This document shows positions 1 through 8,704 of a stretch of 64,000 bases of DNA, piece after piece. This stretch comes from Weizmannia acidilactici (lineage in GTDB: Bacteria > Bacillota > Bacilli > Bacillales > Bacillaceae_C). Location of the stretch: NCBI RefSeq assembly GCF_008974185.1, contig NZ_BKZP01000006.1, forward strand, positions 1-64,000, written 5' to 3'. The translations under genes were made by a program, and so were the position numbers. The notes under the pieces are model-generated. The model ran no database searches, had not been told where the DNA came from, and saw only the letters and a program-made list of their open reading frames with translations. How positions within the stretch are numbered: the stretch's first letter is position 1; the number at the start of each line of letters is the position of its first letter.

Positions 1-1232
1 TAGGCCCTTTCTTCAAACCGTTTGGCAATTTCAACAATTACCTGAACGGCTTTTTCCATCGTTTCAACTGAAACATATTCATATTTGCCGTGCATGTTTT
101 CCCCGCCGGCAAAAATATTCGGTGTCGGCAGCCCCATGAAAGACAGCTGTGAGCCGTCCGTTCCGCCGCGTACAGGGGAAATTTTCGGCTCGATGCCGAG
201 GCTCTTCATGGCGTCATATGCAATATCGACAATTTCCTTCACCGGTTCGATTTTTTCTTTCATGTTATAATATTGGTCGGCAAGTTCAATGGTAATTTTA
301 TCCTGTCCGTATTTTTCTTTTAAGCTGTTCACGATCGACTGGAGATTGGCTTTCTTTGCTTCAAACTTTTCCCGGTCATGGTCGCGGATAATGTAATACA
401 TTTTCGTTTCTTCGACATCGCCATGAATGGAGATGAGATGATAAAACCCTTCGTATCCTTCCGTCCGTTCCGGCACTTCATCTTCTGGGAGCAAGCTGTG
501 CAGTTCCATGGCGATTTTTGCCGAATGGACCATTTTTCCTTTTGCGCTGCCCGGGTGGATATTGTTGCCGCGGATCGTAATTTTGGCGGAAGCGGCATTA
601 AACGTTTCGTATTCCAGTTCACCGAGCGGGCCACCGTCCATTGTGTATGCAAAATCGGCCCCGAAAGCGCCGACATTAAATTTATGCGGACCCCTGCCGA
701 TTTCTTCATCCGGCGTAAAAGCAACCCTGATTTTTCCGTGTTTGATTTCCGGATGGTGCAGCAAATAATCCATAGCCGTCATGATCTCGGCCACGCCGGC
801 TTTATCGTCGGCCCCGAGCAGTGTTGTACCGTCCGTCGTAATCAAAGTTTGCCCGATATAATTTTTTAAGTTCGGATATTCTTCAGGGGACAGGACAACA
901 CGCAGACTTTTGTTGAGGACAATTTCTTTTCCGTCATAATTTTCAATAATTTGTGGGTTGACATTTTTGCCGGTAAAATCTGTCGTGGTGTCGACATGGG
1001 CCAAAAATCCGATCGTTGGGACTTTTTTGTCAGTGTTGCTTGGCAATGTCGCAAAAAGATAACCGTTTTCATCAAGGGTGACTTCATCCATGCCGATGGC
1101 TTTACATTCATCAGCAAGCATGTGGAGGAGCGTCCATTGCCCCGGCGTGGAAGGGCAGGTTTCACTGTCTTCGTTGGACTGGGTATCAACTTTTACATAT
1201 GTAGTAAATCTTTTAATCAGATCTTCTTTCAC
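1..1232 (-). CDS. pepT: Peptidase T (tripeptide aminopeptidase), cut at the stop codon
   Basis: Cytoplasmic M20-family zinc tripeptidase that removes the N-terminal residue of tripeptides. Translation from the GTG at 1230-1232 gives KEDLIKRF and later HVDTT, GADDKAG and TPDEEIGRG, which hold the metal ligands and catalytic acids of the family. A strong AGGAGG lies just upstream on the minus strand. From this GTG exactly 410 codons fit down to base 3, the known length of B. subtilis PepT, and the next two bases read TA. The window therefore probably ends one base inside the stop codon, and the protein is complete. No operon partner is visible; the next gene is 62 bp upstream on the same strand. 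Confidence 0.93.
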   Translation of the reverse strand, partial: MKEDLIKRFTTYVKVDTQSNEDSETCPSTPGQWTLLHMLADECKAIGMDEVTLDENGYLFATLPSNTDKKVPTIGFLAHVDTTTDFTGKNVNPQIIENYDGKEIVLNKSLRVVLSPEEYPNLKNYIGQTLITTDGTTLLGADDKAGVAEIMTAMDYLLHHPEIKHGKIRVAFTPDEEIGRGPHKFNVGAFGADFAYTMDGGPLGELEYETFNAASAKITIRGNNIHPGSAKGKMVHSAKIAMELHSLLPEDEVPERTEGYEGFYHLISIHGDVEETKMYYIIRDHDREKFEAKKANLQSIVNSLKEKYGQDKITIELADQYYNMKEKIEPVKEIVDIAYDAMKSLGIEPKISPVRGGTDGSQLSFMGLPTPNIFAGGENMHGKYEYVSVETMEKAVQVIVEIAKRFEERA

Positions 1233-1294
1233 GGCAATCCCTCCTAAGGATAAATTATGTGTATATTTTACCAGAACAGGAAAGGCCGGGCAGC

Positions 1295-2092
1295 TTATTC
1301 GCAGTATTTTTGGTAAAAGGTTCCGAGCGTATATTTGTAATTCGGGTGCCACGGCTTGTCTTTTCCGCAGTAATGGATAAAAATCGTATAGTTTTTGATC
1401 CAGTTTAAGTCGTGCTTCTTGCTGAAATACTTGGAGAGTTCAAAAAAACGCGCATCATAGTTATATCGGCAGCTTTCGACAGGTTTTATTTTGTTCCAGA
1501 ATAATGCGTTGAATACGTCCTGGTCGGGGAGGATCAGTTTCAGCTTGTTCTCCTCGATAAACTCGTAGATCTCTTCCATTTTCACATGCTGCCGGATTAA
1601 GGCCATATTCATCAGCAGCACACCGGTGTTAAAGTATCCTTTTGCATTCGGTGTTCGCAGGCGGAGCTTGTTGATCAGCCGGGCTTTTTTCGCCGAATGT
1701 TCATGTTCGGATGCGATAAAGAAATGGCCTTCAAAGTCTGTATAGTAAAAAGGAGCAATCGGATTAATACAGACGATATCCGGATCGAGATAGAGGATTC
1801 TTTCGACATGTTCTGGCAAAAATAAATGGGCGGCCAGCCGGTAATACATTTCTGAAGTGTAATGCCTGAGGACCGGGGCATCTTTGAACATATTGGGGTC
1901 AACCCGGATCGGAAAAAAATGGTGTCCTTTGTCTTGGATGTAGGTATCCAGCGGCGAAAGTTTCTCTTCCGGAATGGAGGAATGGAGCAAATAGATCGAA
2001 AATGCTTCTTTTTCGTTGTTTTGGAAAAGAGAATTTAATAACACTTTCAGGGGAGAAAGATAGTTTTCATTTAACGTGACGAGGATATTCAT
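1295..2092 (-). CDS. Family 8 glycosyltransferase (GspA/LPS glucosyltransferase type)
   Basis: 265-residue nucleotide-sugar glycosyltransferase of family GT8. The N-terminus has the typical [11 protein letters not shown] start followed by a Rossmann-like half. The metal-binding DxD motif is DPD at residues 103-105 within [12 protein letters not shown], and HYCGKDKPW near the C-terminus supplies the second metal and UDP contact seen in GT8 enzymes. There is no signal peptide or membrane segment, so it is probably cytoplasmic. An AAAGGTGG site is spaced 8 bases from the ATG. B. subtilis GspA is the nearest relative I can name. The acceptor is not predictable from sequence. Confidence 0.85.
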   Translation of the reverse strand: MNILVTLNENYLSPLKVLLNSLFQNNEKEAFSIYLLHSSIPEEKLSPLDTYIQDKGHHFFPIRVDPNMFKDAPVLRHYTSEMYYRLAAHLFLPEHVERILYLDPDIVCINPIAPFYYTDFEGHFFIASEHEHSAKKARLINKLRLRTPNAKGYFNTGVLLMNMALIRQHVKMEEIYEFIEENKLKLILPDQDVFNALFWNKIKPVESCRYNYDARFFELSKYFSKKHDLNWIKNYTIFIHYCGKDKPWHPNYKYTLGTFYQKYCE

Positions 2093-2247
2093 TGTATTTC
2101 CACCTTTAGACTGACAAGTTTCTGCTTACTTTTATGATACAAGTTTCGGTTTACATAAACAAATTTTTTTCCGTATGCGGGTTTATATTCGCCGCTGGAA
2201 TTTGAAATCAGGCATTTTTTAACAAAATAGCCCGGCCTATTAAAAGG

Positions 2248-3594
2248 TCAAGCTCTGAGAAGGGATAATCTTTCCCACGGTTTTGAAAGCCAGCGGCGGG
2301 TGGCAAATGTGCCGCGGAACCATTCATCGATTCCTTGGGCAATCCAAATGCCGAGTAGCCCAAGGCCGAAATGCACCCCGAGGAAATAACTTAGGCCGAC
2401 AGCGAACAGCCACATCGAAAAAATCCCGATCAGAACGGGGAACCGTACATCGCCAGCCGATTTTAACGAGCTCATTAATACAATATTCATCGCCCTTCCC
2501 GGTTCAGTGAAGACAATCGCCCAAAGGATTGGAAGGCTGACGGCGAGGATGTCTCCGTTTTCCGTAAACAGGCGCATAACAGGCGATCCGGCCAGCGCGA
2601 TCGCCAGTGATGTGAGGAACGACGCCGCCATGGCGAGCTTTAATGTTTTCATGCCGCGGTGCAGTGCCCGGTCGTAATCTTTCGCACCGATGTATCGGGC
2701 AACAAGCAGCTGTGTGCCGGATGCGATCGCCAGCGTAAATAAATAACAGATCATGGAAATGTTTGTTAAATAGACGCGAGCGGCAAGGGATGCATCGCCA
2801 AGCACTGCTATGAACCCTGTAATAACGAGCTGGGAAAATTGGTAAGAAAAGTTCTCGCCGGCAGACGGGACGCCGATCTCGAGCAGTGCACGGATATCCC
2901 CTTTCTTCAGAGTGACAATATCTTTGATCTCCATTTTGAGCTCCAACCTGTGGTACACAAGAAATAGAAGCGCAGAAACGGCAAATACGCGCGCGACGAC
3001 GATGGCCCACGATACGCCCGCCACGCCGGTTACCGGAAGGCCGAAAATGCCCGAAATCGCCAAAATGTTGCCGATAATGCTGATGAAATCCATCAAAACC
3101 GTCACAAACATGGACTCCTTCGTATAACCGTGGCTTCTCAAGACGGCGCTCAATGCCAAGGAGATGGATTCCAGGAACAGTGATGCCCCGCATATTTTTA
3201 CAAAAGTAAGGCCGTAATCATAAACCTTCCCGTGGATATCAAAAAACCCGAGAAGGTTCCGGCCAAAGAAAAAGACGATCAGCCCGACGGCAAGCCCGAA
3301 CCAAAAATTCAACCCGAATGCGGAGTGTGCCACTTGGCGCGCTTCCCGGATTTTTCCGGCCCCTAGGTTTTGGCCAATTAAAATGACGGCGCCGATAGAC
3401 GTCACATTAAAGATGAGAATGAACATATTTAACAACTGGTTGGCAACGCCCACCCCGGCAGCGGCATTGTCGGAATAGTGGCTGAGCATGAGCGTTGCAA
3501 TGATCCCGATCCCCATATGCAGGGAAAGTTCAATAAAAAGCGGCCAGGAAATTTGGAACAAGGTTTGGTCCTTGTAGTGCTGTTGTTCTTCCAA
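2248..3594 (-). CDS. MATE family efflux transporter
   Basis: Twelve-helix Na+ or H+ coupled multidrug exporter of the MATE family. The protein is very hydrophobic and shows two homologous halves; NAAAGVGVANQLLN, IGAVILIGQNLGAGK and LLVARYIGAKDYDRALHRG are typical segments. I place the start at a TTG (3594) because AAAAGGGG is 8 bases upstream of it, whereas the longer frame opened at 3615 has no ribosome site; this gives 448 residues, normal for the family. Substrate is unknown. The gene is divergent from the ParM-like gene, with about 410 bp of repeat-rich DNA between them. Confidence 0.88.
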   Translation of the reverse strand: MEEQQHYKDQTLFQISWPLFIELSLHMGIGIIATLMLSHYSDNAAAGVGVANQLLNMFILIFNVTSIGAVILIGQNLGAGKIREARQVAHSAFGLNFWFGLAVGLIVFFFGRNLLGFFDIHGKVYDYGLTFVKICGASLFLESISLALSAVLRSHGYTKESMFVTVLMDFISIIGNILAISGIFGLPVTGVAGVSWAIVVARVFAVSALLFLVYHRLELKMEIKDIVTLKKGDIRALLEIGVPSAGENFSYQFSQLVITGFIAVLGDASLAARVYLTNISMICYLFTLAIASGTQLLVARYIGAKDYDRALHRGMKTLKLAMAASFLTSLAIALAGSPVMRLFTENGDILAVSLPILWAIVFTEPGRAMNIVLMSSLKSAGDVRFPVLIGIFSMWLFAVGLSYFLGVHFGLGLLGIWIAQGIDEWFRGTFATRRWLSKPWERLSLLRA

Positions 3595-3785
3595 TGCTTT
3601 ATCCCCTTTTATCAATGATATTTTTCTATATGTATACGCCGGGTTCCGTTGCCATCCGGCATGTATTTCTCTTCAATACTAGAAACATTGTAATCCTTAT
3701 TAGAACGCTGTCAATCTACAGGTACTGAAATATCTTGACTTTTTTATAGATAGGATGTTTTTCGGGAAAAAGACTTAAAAAAGCT

Positions 3786-3909
3786 TTGTTTGCATGTTTA
3801 CGAAAAGGCAAACAATTGCATGCAAAAATGCAAACATGTTTACAAACATGCAAACACCCCGGTATGATTGGATTTTTGAAAAGTTTACAAAATGCAAACA
3901 TGTTTACAA
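3786..3909. repeat. Iteron-like repeat block, candidate parC centromere/operator
   Basis: A 21-bp sequence occurs twice exactly, at 3825-3845 and 3889-3909 (start-to-start 64 bp). Its core AAACATGTTT is a perfect 10-bp palindrome. Related pieces lie beside it: GTTTGCATGTTTAC at 3789-3802, GGCAAACAATTGCATGC from 3807, and CAAACATGCAAACA at 3843-3856. The block is AT-rich, has no convincing gene, and sits just upstream of the promoter of the parM-like and parR-like genes. In type II segregation systems the ParR-binding centromere parC commonly sits upstream of parM and doubles as an operator, so that is the proposed role. This is inference from position and repeat form. Confidence 0.6.
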
Positions 3910-3932
3910 TTCTATTAAAAAAGTTCAGACTA

Positions 3933-3961
3933 TTGATTATTTTCATAGACTCTTATATTCT
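3933..3961 (+). promoter_or_regulatory. Likely promoter of the parM-parR operon
   Basis: TTGATT at 3933-3938 and TATTCT at 3956-3961 are 17 bp apart and lie 24 bp after the last iteron. The start codon of the ParM-like gene is 45 bp downstream, preceded by AAGGGAGGAA. Confidence 0.5.
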
Positions 3962-4006
3962 ATAGAGTAAGTAACAGAAGAAAGCGCTATAAGGGAGGAA
4001 AAATGA

Positions 4007-5185
4007 ATGGGAAAGACCCGGATTGCAGCGGTTGATGTGGGCAACGATTCTTTAAAGGCGATTTTTGGAAAACTGGAATATGAACTCAATATTCCGAACG
4101 TAATTGCTAGAGATATTGAAGACCGGCCGGTGATCGGCATAGAGGAATTGGACAACAAAAATCCGCTCGAAGGCATCCATGTGAAAGTCCACTCCCCTGC
4201 CTTGAAAGAAAATAATGTAATTTACCGTGTCGGGGAGCTTGCGACAAAAAGTGATAATGCAACAGAACTTGACCCGGGCAGCAGCAAATCGGAAGAAGAC
4301 CAGACGCTCGTCATGCTCTTTACAAGCCTGGCGCTTGATGCTGTAAGGGAAGAAAATGCAAAAGTTTTTACAAAAAACAAAAATGTCATTGATGCCAGTT
4401 ATACCCTCGGGACAGGCCTGCCGCTCCGCGAAGTGAAAGAAGGGAAAGATGCGGGCTACCGGTCGCAGCTGCTCGGATCTGTCCATCAGGTGGAGTTTCT
4501 CGTGACGCCAAAGTACCAGGGATTAAAAGTAAATCTTAAATTTGATGAAGTAAAAGTCTACCCGGAAGGTTTTGCGGCATTCATCAACCTTGTCATGGAT
4601 AATGATTTAAATATTATCAACCGGGATCTCATTGATAAACGGATCTTAATCCAGGATATCGGCGGATTGTCGACAGATATTGCCGTGATCAAAAACAGGA
4701 CGGTCGATGATGACCGGGCGCAGGGATTTAACCTCGGCGTTTCGGAAGCGCTTGAGCAAATCCGCGAAGAAATCCGGGTGAAATACGGGGTTGAATTGGA
4801 CAGCCGGCGTGATGTGGTGGACATTATCACGAAAAAGCATGACCGCAATCATATCATGGTAAAAGGCAGCCGGACAAGCGTCCATGATATTACCGACCGC
4901 GTCCTGTTTGACCTTGCCAAAAAACAGTACCGCTTGCTCCGGAATGTCTGGCAGAAAAACTCGCAAACGGAAATTTGCTATTTTGTCGGTGGCGGTTCCG
5001 TTGTCCTTAAAGATTATTTAAAAACGTTAAACAACAATTTGGATGGGTACAACATCGATTTCTTTGAAGACGAAAAAGAAAGCATTTGGATGATGGCGAA
5101 TGCCTACTACAAATTAATTTCGGATTATGTGAGGAAAAACATTAAACCGGAAGACAAAGGAAAGAAACCTGTCGAATCCAAATAA
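4007..5185 (+). CDS. ParM/StbA-like actin ATPase
   Basis: 392-residue bacterial actin homologue of the ParM/StbA group, whose members polymerise with ATP to push DNA molecules apart. The phosphate-1 loop is DVGNDSLK at residues 10-17, the phosphate-2 loop DIGGLSTDIAV begins near residue 217, and the adenosine motif GGGSVVLKDYL is near residue 328. Spacing is that of a full actin fold, without membrane segments or a signal peptide. The ATG at 4007 is chosen because GGGAGGAAAA precedes it; an ATG at 4003 is out of frame. The next gene follows after 11 bp and looks like ParR. Flanking genes are ordinary chromosomal ones and no replication, transfer or phage genes are seen, so this appears to be a chromosomal relative of plasmid ParM. 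Confidence 0.82.
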   Translation: MGKTRIAAVDVGNDSLKAIFGKLEYELNIPNVIARDIEDRPVIGIEELDNKNPLEGIHVKVHSPALKENNVIYRVGELATKSDNATELDPGSSKSEEDQTLVMLFTSLALDAVREENAKVFTKNKNVIDASYTLGTGLPLREVKEGKDAGYRSQLLGSVHQVEFLVTPKYQGLKVNLKFDEVKVYPEGFAAFINLVMDNDLNIINRDLIDKRILIQDIGGLSTDIAVIKNRTVDDDRAQGFNLGVSEALEQIREEIRVKYGVELDSRRDVVDIITKKHDRNHIMVKGSRTSVHDITDRVLFDLAKKQYRLLRNVWQKNSQTEICYFVGGGSVVLKDYLKTLNNNLDGYNIDFFEDEKESIWMMANAYYKLISDYVRKNIKPEDKGKKPVESK

Positions 5186-5196
5186 GGTGAAAAGGC

Positions 5197-5760
5197 ATGG
5201 AAAAACAAAGTGAGATGAAGAGGGGACAGACGATTGCTTTCCGGATCCCCTCGGACACACCCGACCATATTTTAAGGGAACTCCAAAAGCTGAAAGAAAA
5301 AGAAAGAAGGAATTTTTCAAGAAAAATTGCCGAATACGTGGTACAAGGCATCAACCAATCGCTGGTAAAAGAAAAAGAAACGATCACGATCCCGCTTCCC
5401 CGGAAGCTGTCGAAAGCCCAGCATGACTGGCTCAAGCATGAACACTCGGAAGCGATGTTGGGCAGCATCGTCTACCAGCTGATCCAGGATCCACTACGGG
5501 TGACGTCGCTGTTTGCCGCGTTGGCAAGCAAATCGACAAATATTGACGAAGCCCTGTATTTGCAGGAAGACCTCCCGGAAATAGGGGCGCCGGATAAGAC
5601 GGAAACAGCGAACGCTGCTGCCCCCGGCACGGTACAGGATGATCTCGATGCTTTCGACTGGAGGACGGCGGTGCAGGAACAGGCTGCCGCGGAAGAACCG
5701 GAAAAAGAAGAGGACCTGGAAGATCTGCTTGGAGACTTTCTGGCCAGCATGAATAAATGA
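5197..5760 (+). CDS. ParR-like small DNA-binding protein
   Basis: 187-residue protein immediately downstream of the ParM-like gene. The N-terminus (residues about 9-50) reads as a ribbon-helix-helix: a strand QTIAFRIP, a helix DHILRELQKLKEKERR, and a second helix NFSRKIAEYVVQGI. The middle part is amphipathic. The tail from about residue 130 is acidic and low-complexity and ends with LEDLLGDFLASMN, a plausible short helix that could touch the filament, as the C-terminus of plasmid ParR does. Start chosen from the AAGGTGAAAAGGC site before the ATG. I do not recognise a close named homologue; the ParR call rests on size, fold pattern, position after parM and the upstream repeats. Confidence 0.62.
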   Translation: MEKQSEMKRGQTIAFRIPSDTPDHILRELQKLKEKERRNFSRKIAEYVVQGINQSLVKEKETITIPLPRKLSKAQHDWLKHEHSEAMLGSIVYQLIQDPLRVTSLFAALASKSTNIDEALYLQEDLPEIGAPDKTETANAAAPGTVQDDLDAFDWRTAVQEQAAAEEPEKEEDLEDLLGDFLASMNK

Positions 5761-5787
5761 AAAGGGTTTTCCACGCTGTCTTGTATG

Positions 5788-5841
5788 AAAAAGGGCGCCC
5801 CAGAGTCAATGATTGACTTTAAGGGTAGCCCCTTTTCATTT
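5788..5841 (+). terminator. Terminator after the parR-like gene
   Basis: AAAAGGGCGCCCC and GGGTAGCCCCTTTT enclose an inner perfect arm AGTCAAT/ATTGACT, followed by a T-rich stretch. It closes the two-gene parM-parR unit. Confidence 0.7.
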
Positions 5842-5887
5842 TAAGAAATAGTACTATAATGAAAATTAAAAAAAGGGGATGGCAAAG

Positions 5888-6667
5888 ATGGAAAACATCA
5901 TTGAACTTTCTGGGGTAAGTTTTATGCGGGACGGCAAAAAACTGCTTTCGGATATTAACTGGACCATCCAAAAAGGGGAACACTGGGCTGTCCTTGGTTT
6001 AAACGGTTCCGGAAAAACGACTTTGCTCAATATGATCAACGGATATATCTGGCCGACAACCGGCAGCATCCGGGTGCTCGGGCAGACATTCGGAAAAACA
6101 AGCCTGCCGGAGCTAAGAAAATCGATCGGCTGGGTGAGTTCGTCGATTCAGGAAAGGATTCCGCGCACCCAGCTTGCCCGCCATGTCGTCATCAGCGGGA
6201 AGTATGCCTCAATTGGATTGTATGAGGAATTTACCAAAGAAGACGAAGACAAGGCCATCCACCTGATGGAAAAATTAAATTGCGTTGGTCTTGCGGACAG
6301 CCCGTATGAACAATGCTCGCAGGGGGAAAGGCAGAAACTGCTGATTGCACGCGCGTTAATGGCGGAGCCGCGCATCCTGATTTTGGACGAGCCTTGCAAC
6401 GGGCTGGATCTGTTTGCCCGGGAAATCCTGCTGAAAAGCGTTGAAGAGCTGGCTGGTGATCCAAACGGGCCGGCATTGATTTACGTAACGCACCATCCGG
6501 AGGAAATTTCGCCGGTATTCCAAAAGACTTTGCTGCTCAGGCGCGGGGAAGTGTTTCAACAGGGGGACACTTCCGATATGATTGAAAAAACATCGCTCTC
6601 CCGCTTCTTTGAACATGAAATCCATGTGGAATGGCGGGGGAACCGGGCTTCATTTCAACTCGTTTGA
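5888..6667 (+). CDS. ylmA: ABC transporter ATP-binding protein, YlmA type
   Basis: 259-residue lone nucleotide-binding domain. Walker A is GLNGSGKTT near residue 42, the signature is CSQGERQKLLIARAL (SQGE replacing SGGQ), Walker B with catalytic Glu is ILILDEPCNGLD, and the switch His is in YVTHHPEE. This pattern and length fit B. subtilis YlmA and E. coli ModF-like stand-alone ATPases. The ATG at 5888 is preferred over that at 5879 because AAGGGG touches the first one directly but is 9 bases from the second. No permease gene is adjacent, so the partner and substrate are unknown. Confidence 0.85.
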   Translation: MENIIELSGVSFMRDGKKLLSDINWTIQKGEHWAVLGLNGSGKTTLLNMINGYIWPTTGSIRVLGQTFGKTSLPELRKSIGWVSSSIQERIPRTQLARHVVISGKYASIGLYEEFTKEDEDKAIHLMEKLNCVGLADSPYEQCSQGERQKLLIARALMAEPRILILDEPCNGLDLFAREILLKSVEELAGDPNGPALIYVTHHPEEISPVFQKTLLLRRGEVFQQGDTSDMIEKTSLSRFFEHEIHVEWRGNRASFQLV

Positions 6668-6708
6668 TTTTTGGAAAAATGATGTAAAGAAAAAATATAA
6701 AATATGAA

Positions 6709-6737
6709 TTGACAAATCCCTAGTCGTCCACTAATAT
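6709..6737 (+). promoter_or_regulatory. Consensus sigma-A promoter of metNPQ
   Basis: TTGACA at 6709-6714 and TAATAT at 6732-6737 are separated by 17 bp. The S-box leader starts about 23 bp downstream. Confidence 0.85.
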
Positions 6738-6759
6738 TTAAAGTATAACAAATGAATAA

Positions 6760-6863
6760 CTTATCAAGAGAGACTGAGGGACAGGCCCAATGACGTCCAG
6801 CAACCTTCAAAGCTGCTTTGAAAGGTGCTAATTCCTGCAGAATGTTTCATTCTGAAAGATAAG
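6760..6863 (+). promoter_or_regulatory. SAM-I (S-box) riboswitch upstream of metNPQ
   Basis: The P1 stem is CTTATC (6760-6765) with GATAAG (6858-6863). Inside are the S-box marks AGAGAGACTGAGGGA, GGCCCAATGA, CAGCAACC and AAAGGTGCTAATTCC, in the family order. It senses S-adenosylmethionine and stops transcription when SAM is abundant. It controls the methionine importer that follows. Confidence 0.97.
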
Positions 6864-6877
6864 TCACTTTTACGGCA

Positions 6878-6908
6878 AACCTCTTTCGAATGAAAGTGGT
6901 TTTTTTTT
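6878..6908 (+). terminator. S-box expression-platform terminator
   Basis: AACCTCTTTC (6878-6887) pairs with GAAAGTGGTT (6892-6901) with one mismatch and is followed by a run of eight T. It is the regulated terminator of the S-box. Confidence 0.9.
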
Positions 6909-6937
6909 GCCTGAAGCTTACAAAAGGAGATTTTCAC

Positions 6938-7978
6938 ATGCTGGTATTAGATGATATTCATAAAGTGTATGGCAAAGGAAAGGAGAAAAAGGTCGAGGCT
7001 TTAAAGGGTATCAACCTGCGCGTTGAAAAAGGGGAAATTTTCGGCGTAGTTGGATACAGCGGTGCCGGAAAAAGTACGCTCATCAGATGCGTGAACCTTT
7101 TGGAACGGCCGACATCAGGAAAAGTCCTGATTAACGGGGTTGACCTTCTCGCCCTTTCACCGAAAGAACTGCGGAATCAGCGAAAAAAAATCGGGATGAT
7201 TTTCCAGCAGTTTAACTTGCTCCAATCGAAGACGATTTTCCAAAACGTGGCCATGCCGCTTGTGCTTGAACACCGCCCGAAGGAAGAAATCAAAGCGAAA
7301 GTGACCGAGTTATTATCTTTTGTCGGTTTGGAAGACAGAATGAACCATTATCCGGAACAATTATCGGGCGGCCAAAAGCAAAGGGTTGGTATCGCGCGCG
7401 CATTGGCAACCGATCCGGACATCCTGCTCTGCGATGAAGCAACGTCGGCCCTTGACCCGAACACAACCGAAGCAGTGCTCGATCTTTTGCGGAAAGTCCG
7501 CGACGAGCTCGGCATCACCATTTTAATGATCACGCATGAGATGAATGTCATCCGCGATGTTTGCGATAAAGTAGCGGTGCTGGATGGTGGGAAAATTGTC
7601 GAGCAGGGTCCTGTCATCGATATTTTTACAGAACCGAAAACACAGATTGCGAGAAGCTTCGTCAAAACGGTTCTCAATGACTCGAACCCGAAATCGGTGC
7701 AAAAACTGATTGATGAGAGCAGCAAGGAAAACCCGCACGGCATCTATCGGATTCTGTTTAAAGGGGCATCCACCAATGTGCCGCTTTTGTCAAATACCGC
7801 GAAACATTTTTCCGTTGATTTGAATGTGCTCCACGGCATGATCACCGAACTCCAGGGCATTCCTTTCGGAAATCTGCTTGTTGAGCTGAAAGGCGATCGT
7901 GAAGAGATAGAGCGTGCCATCCAGTACATTCGGGAACATGACGCGATCATCAGGGAGGTGGAACAAAATGGCATTTGA
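6938..7978 (+). CDS. metN: Methionine ABC importer ATPase
   Basis: 346-residue ATPase that powers methionine uptake at the cytoplasmic face. Walker A is GYSGAGKST, the signature LSGGQKQRV, Walker B DILLCDEATSALD, and the switch region MITHEMNV. The C-terminal 100 residues form the NIL domain, which binds methionine and causes trans-inhibition in MetN. The ATG at 6938 is used because AAAAGGAGA lies 7 bases upstream; an in-frame GTG at 6890 lies inside the riboswitch terminator. Its 3' end overlaps metP by 11 bp, showing translational coupling. Confidence 0.97.
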   Translation: MLVLDDIHKVYGKGKEKKVEALKGINLRVEKGEIFGVVGYSGAGKSTLIRCVNLLERPTSGKVLINGVDLLALSPKELRNQRKKIGMIFQQFNLLQSKTIFQNVAMPLVLEHRPKEEIKAKVTELLSFVGLEDRMNHYPEQLSGGQKQRVGIARALATDPDILLCDEATSALDPNTTEAVLDLLRKVRDELGITILMITHEMNVIRDVCDKVAVLDGGKIVEQGPVIDIFTEPKTQIARSFVKTVLNDSNPKSVQKLIDESSKENPHGIYRILFKGASTNVPLLSNTAKHFSVDLNVLHGMITELQGIPFGNLLVELKGDREEIERAIQYIREHDAIIREVEQNGI

Positions 7979-8630
7979 TTGGTCATGGTTTTGGCCGGAA
8001 TTTTTCACGGCAATTAACCAAACACTATACATGGTCATTGTATCCTTAATCATTTCTATTATCATCGGGATTCCAGTCGGCGTCATTCTCGTTATTACCC
8101 GGGAAAACGGGATTTTGGAAAATAAATGGATTTTCAATATTTTAAACGTCATTATCAATATTTTCAGATCTATTCCTTTTATCATTTTAGTTGTCGCGAT
8201 CATCCCGTTTACCCGCCTTATTGTCGGAACGGCGATCGGAACAACGGCAGCAATCGTCCCGCTTGTCCTGTATACGGCTTTTTATATCGGGCGGCTTGTT
8301 GAAAGCTCCCTCCTTGAGGTCGATAAAGGCACAATTGAACTCGCCCAGTCCATGGGGGCAACGCCTTGGCAGATCATTTGGAGGTTTTTGCTTCCGGAAG
8401 CTTTGGCATCCATTGTCCTGAATTTAACGATTGCGACAATCGGACTGATCGGTGCATCCGCGATGGCAGGGGCTGTCGGGGCTGGCGGGGTCGGCGATTT
8501 GGCGATTACGTACGGCTACAACCAGTTCCAAACAGGGGTCATGATTATTACGGTTGTTACACTGATCGTCCTGGTACAGCTTGTTCAGACATTAGGGAAT
8601 TTCTTATCCAGGAAGATTAGGAGAAAATAA
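7968..8630 (+). CDS. metP: Methionine ABC importer permease
   Basis: 220-residue inner-membrane permease (MetI type) with five hydrophobic segments. The EAA loop that docks to MetN is seen as IELAQSMGATPWQIIWRFLLPEAL. The start is the ATG at 7968 preceded by GGGAGGTGGAACAAA, inside the end of metN. Size and order match B. subtilis metP, between metN and metQ. Confidence 0.96.
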   Translation: MAFDWSWFWPEFFTAINQTLYMVIVSLIISIIIGIPVGVILVITRENGILENKWIFNILNVIINIFRSIPFIILVVAIIPFTRLIVGTAIGTTAAIVPLVLYTAFYIGRLVESSLLEVDKGTIELAQSMGATPWQIIWRFLLPEALASIVLNLTIATIGLIGASAMAGAVGAGGVGDLAITYGYNQFQTGVMIITVVTLIVLVQLVQTLGNFLSRKIRRK

Positions 8631-8704
8631 GCTTGCATGGCATTGACCACTGTGAATAAGGTTTACACCTTTCAATAAAAATATTTTCAGGGGGATTTAT
8701 CACT

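Noticed and set aside
3716-3946. Minus-strand ORF of 76 residues in the iteron region
   Set aside because: Its Cys/Lys/Asn-rich sequence is produced by the AT-rich repeats; there is no ribosome site and no family pattern.
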